8,199 nucleotides of DNA, taken from positions 1 through 8,199 of the forward strand of contig DRAE01000115.1 in the NCBI GenBank assembly GCA_011041895.1, written 5' to 3'. This DNA is from Candidatus Bathyarchaeota archaeon. GTDB taxonomy: Archaea > Thermoproteota > DRAE01. Positions 7,526 to 8,199 of the stretch are shown in pieces (position 1 is the stretch's first letter; every line of letters begins with the position of its first letter). The position numbers and the translations under genes were made by a program. Under the pieces are notes generated by a model, which did no database searches, was not told the origin of the DNA, and saw only the letters and a list, made by a program, of their open reading frames with translations.

Positions 7526-7528
7526 GTT

Positions 7529-7822
7529 TTACCCTGTGAGAGTTAACAGACTGTAATATATTATAATAAGGATTAGATTTACGAGTAAGATCGTGATTAG
7601 AAAAGCGGCTATCGAATTTATCAATCCATACTCAGGAAAGGCTTCTTCAAAGTAATATGAAATTTTCGTCAGAACGTAGACTAGAAAGGGATAGAAAATT
7701 CCCATAAAAACTGAGGGTGGGAATGTTATCAAAAATAAAAAGGAAAGAATTGTTGATTCGGCGATTACGATCCACGTTGTCTTGTTCAGTATTCTACTGA
7801 TGCACTCCCTTGCCCTGATCAA
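7529..7822 (-). CDS. Small membrane protein, unknown function (TTG start)
   Basis: No family is recognised. From the TTG at 7822 the protein has 97 residues, with a short polar N-terminus and about three hydrophobic segments (about 16-34, 36-53 and 67-93). Between the last two is an acidic-aromatic loop (SYYFEEAFPEYG). The frame stays open up to an ATG at 7942. However, the extra 40 residues would lie entirely within the C-terminal coding part of the OPT-like gene, and they are rich in Arg and Asn (WSRNRNGNRYADQN) unlike the rest. The TTG overlaps the OPT-like stop as TTGA and has AGGTG ten bases upstream, matching the other couplings in this operon. I therefore prefer the short form. Confidence 0.68.
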   Translation of the reverse strand: MIRARECISRILNKTTWIVIAESTILSFLFLITFPPSVFMGIFYPFLVYVLTKISYYFEEAFPEYGLINSIAAFLITILLVNLILIIIYYSLLTLTG

Positions 7823-8199
7823 GGTAGTGCTACACCTGTTGTCCAGAAGTATACTATTCTGATCAGCGTATCTATTACCATTGCGATTCCTACTCCAGCG
7901 TATATTCCTGCACCAGCTGCCATTCCGTAGTTTGAGAACCATTCTCGTCCCTTGAGCCTTATTAGAATGTATCTTGCAACTCCTCCAATGAATATTGTTA
8001 TCGCTGCATGTGGGTATTCTAGTGCTCCAATGCTCATTCCAACTGGGCTTATTGGCGTGAATCCTATGAATAGTCTCGGTGCGAAAGCCACTGCTCCAAC
8101 TATGAAGGATATTAGCACATAGAGCCAGTTGAATACTGTGAACTTACCTCCAGTGGCGAAGAATAGGAAGAATACTGCACTGAATGGGAAGAATGGGCA
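7819..8199 (-). CDS. OPT (oligopeptide transporter)-like membrane protein, C-terminal part
   Basis: The frame is open to the right edge, so only the last 126 residues are visible. The start lies outside the window, and the GTG at 8118 is just an internal codon. The fragment is hydrophobic and rich in Gly, Ala and Phe, with about three or four membrane segments. It contains FIGFTPISPVGMSIGALEYPHAAITIFIGGVARYILIRLKGREWFSNYGMAAGAGIYAGVGIAMVID. This resembles the C-terminal end of OPT-superfamily proteins, where a P-x-G-x-x-x-G segment, a helix ending in a basic loop (RLKGREWF) and a Gly-rich last helix are usual. OPT members import peptides or metal chelates by proton coupling; the substrate here cannot be told. 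It is the most upstream visible gene of the leftward operon, and the next gene starts within its stop codon. Confidence 0.6.
   Translation of the reverse strand, partial: CPFFPFSAVFFLFFATGGKFTVFNWLYVLISFIVGAVAFAPRLFIGFTPISPVGMSIGALEYPHAAITIFIGGVARYILIRLKGREWFSNYGMAAGAGIYAGVGIAMVIDTLIRIVYFWTTGVALP
7833..7837 (-). promoter_or_regulatory. Shine-Dalgarno site supporting a TTG start at 7822
   Basis: The - strand reads AGGTG ten bases before the TTG at 7822, within the OPT-like coding sequence. It is a modest match, but it is the main sequence support for the non-standard start. Confidence 0.45.

Noticed and set aside
7361..7546. 61-residue + strand frame opposite the 89-residue membrane protein
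   Set aside because: Antisense to a gene that fits the operon spacing; its charged, Cys/His-containing sequence has no recognisable motif and no start signal.

Overview
The window looks like chromosomal DNA of an archaeon, probably a thermophilic anaerobe from the Thermoproteota/Korarchaeota side. This placement is inferred, not proven. It rests on AT-rich DNA with heavy AGA/AGG and ATA codon use, very tight gene packing with ATGA/TAATG/TTGA junctions, archaeal-type Shine-Dalgarno sites (GAGGT, GGGAGG), occasional GTG/TTG starts, and archaeal-looking protein families. No tRNA, rRNA, CRISPR array, insertion sequence or long repeat was seen. No gene-free stretch exceeds about 45 bases.

Left part, + strand (3-1909). 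The window opens inside a gene for an HhH-GPD (endonuclease III)-like iron-sulfur protein. A short gap with a weak TATA-like element follows. Then come hypE and hypC, which abut as TAA-ATG. They encode two maturation proteins for the Fe(CN)2CO group of [NiFe] hydrogenases, which implies the organism makes such an enzyme although no structural hydrogenase gene is in view.

Right part, - strand (8199 down to 1901). Seven genes form one apparent operon entering from the right edge: the C-terminal end of an OPT-like membrane transporter, two small membrane proteins, a PqqD-like small protein, a FtsX/MacB-type ABC permease with extra N-terminal helices and an extra C-terminal soluble domain, an unrecognised polytopic membrane protein, and finally hypF. 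Every junction is an overlap or a gap of at most 3 bases. The hypF 3' end runs 9 bases into the 3' end of hypC, so two hydrogenase-maturation transcription units converge tail to tail.

How the genes work together. HypF makes the carbamoyl adduct and passes it to the C-terminal cysteine of HypE, which dehydrates it to a thiocyanate. HypC, with HypD encoded elsewhere, builds the iron centre. The six genes ahead of hypF look like a membrane-transport module that includes a possible peptide-binding PqqD domain. Its substrate is unknown and it is the best candidate here for an undescribed system. The window ends before any ATPase or modifying enzyme that might belong to it.
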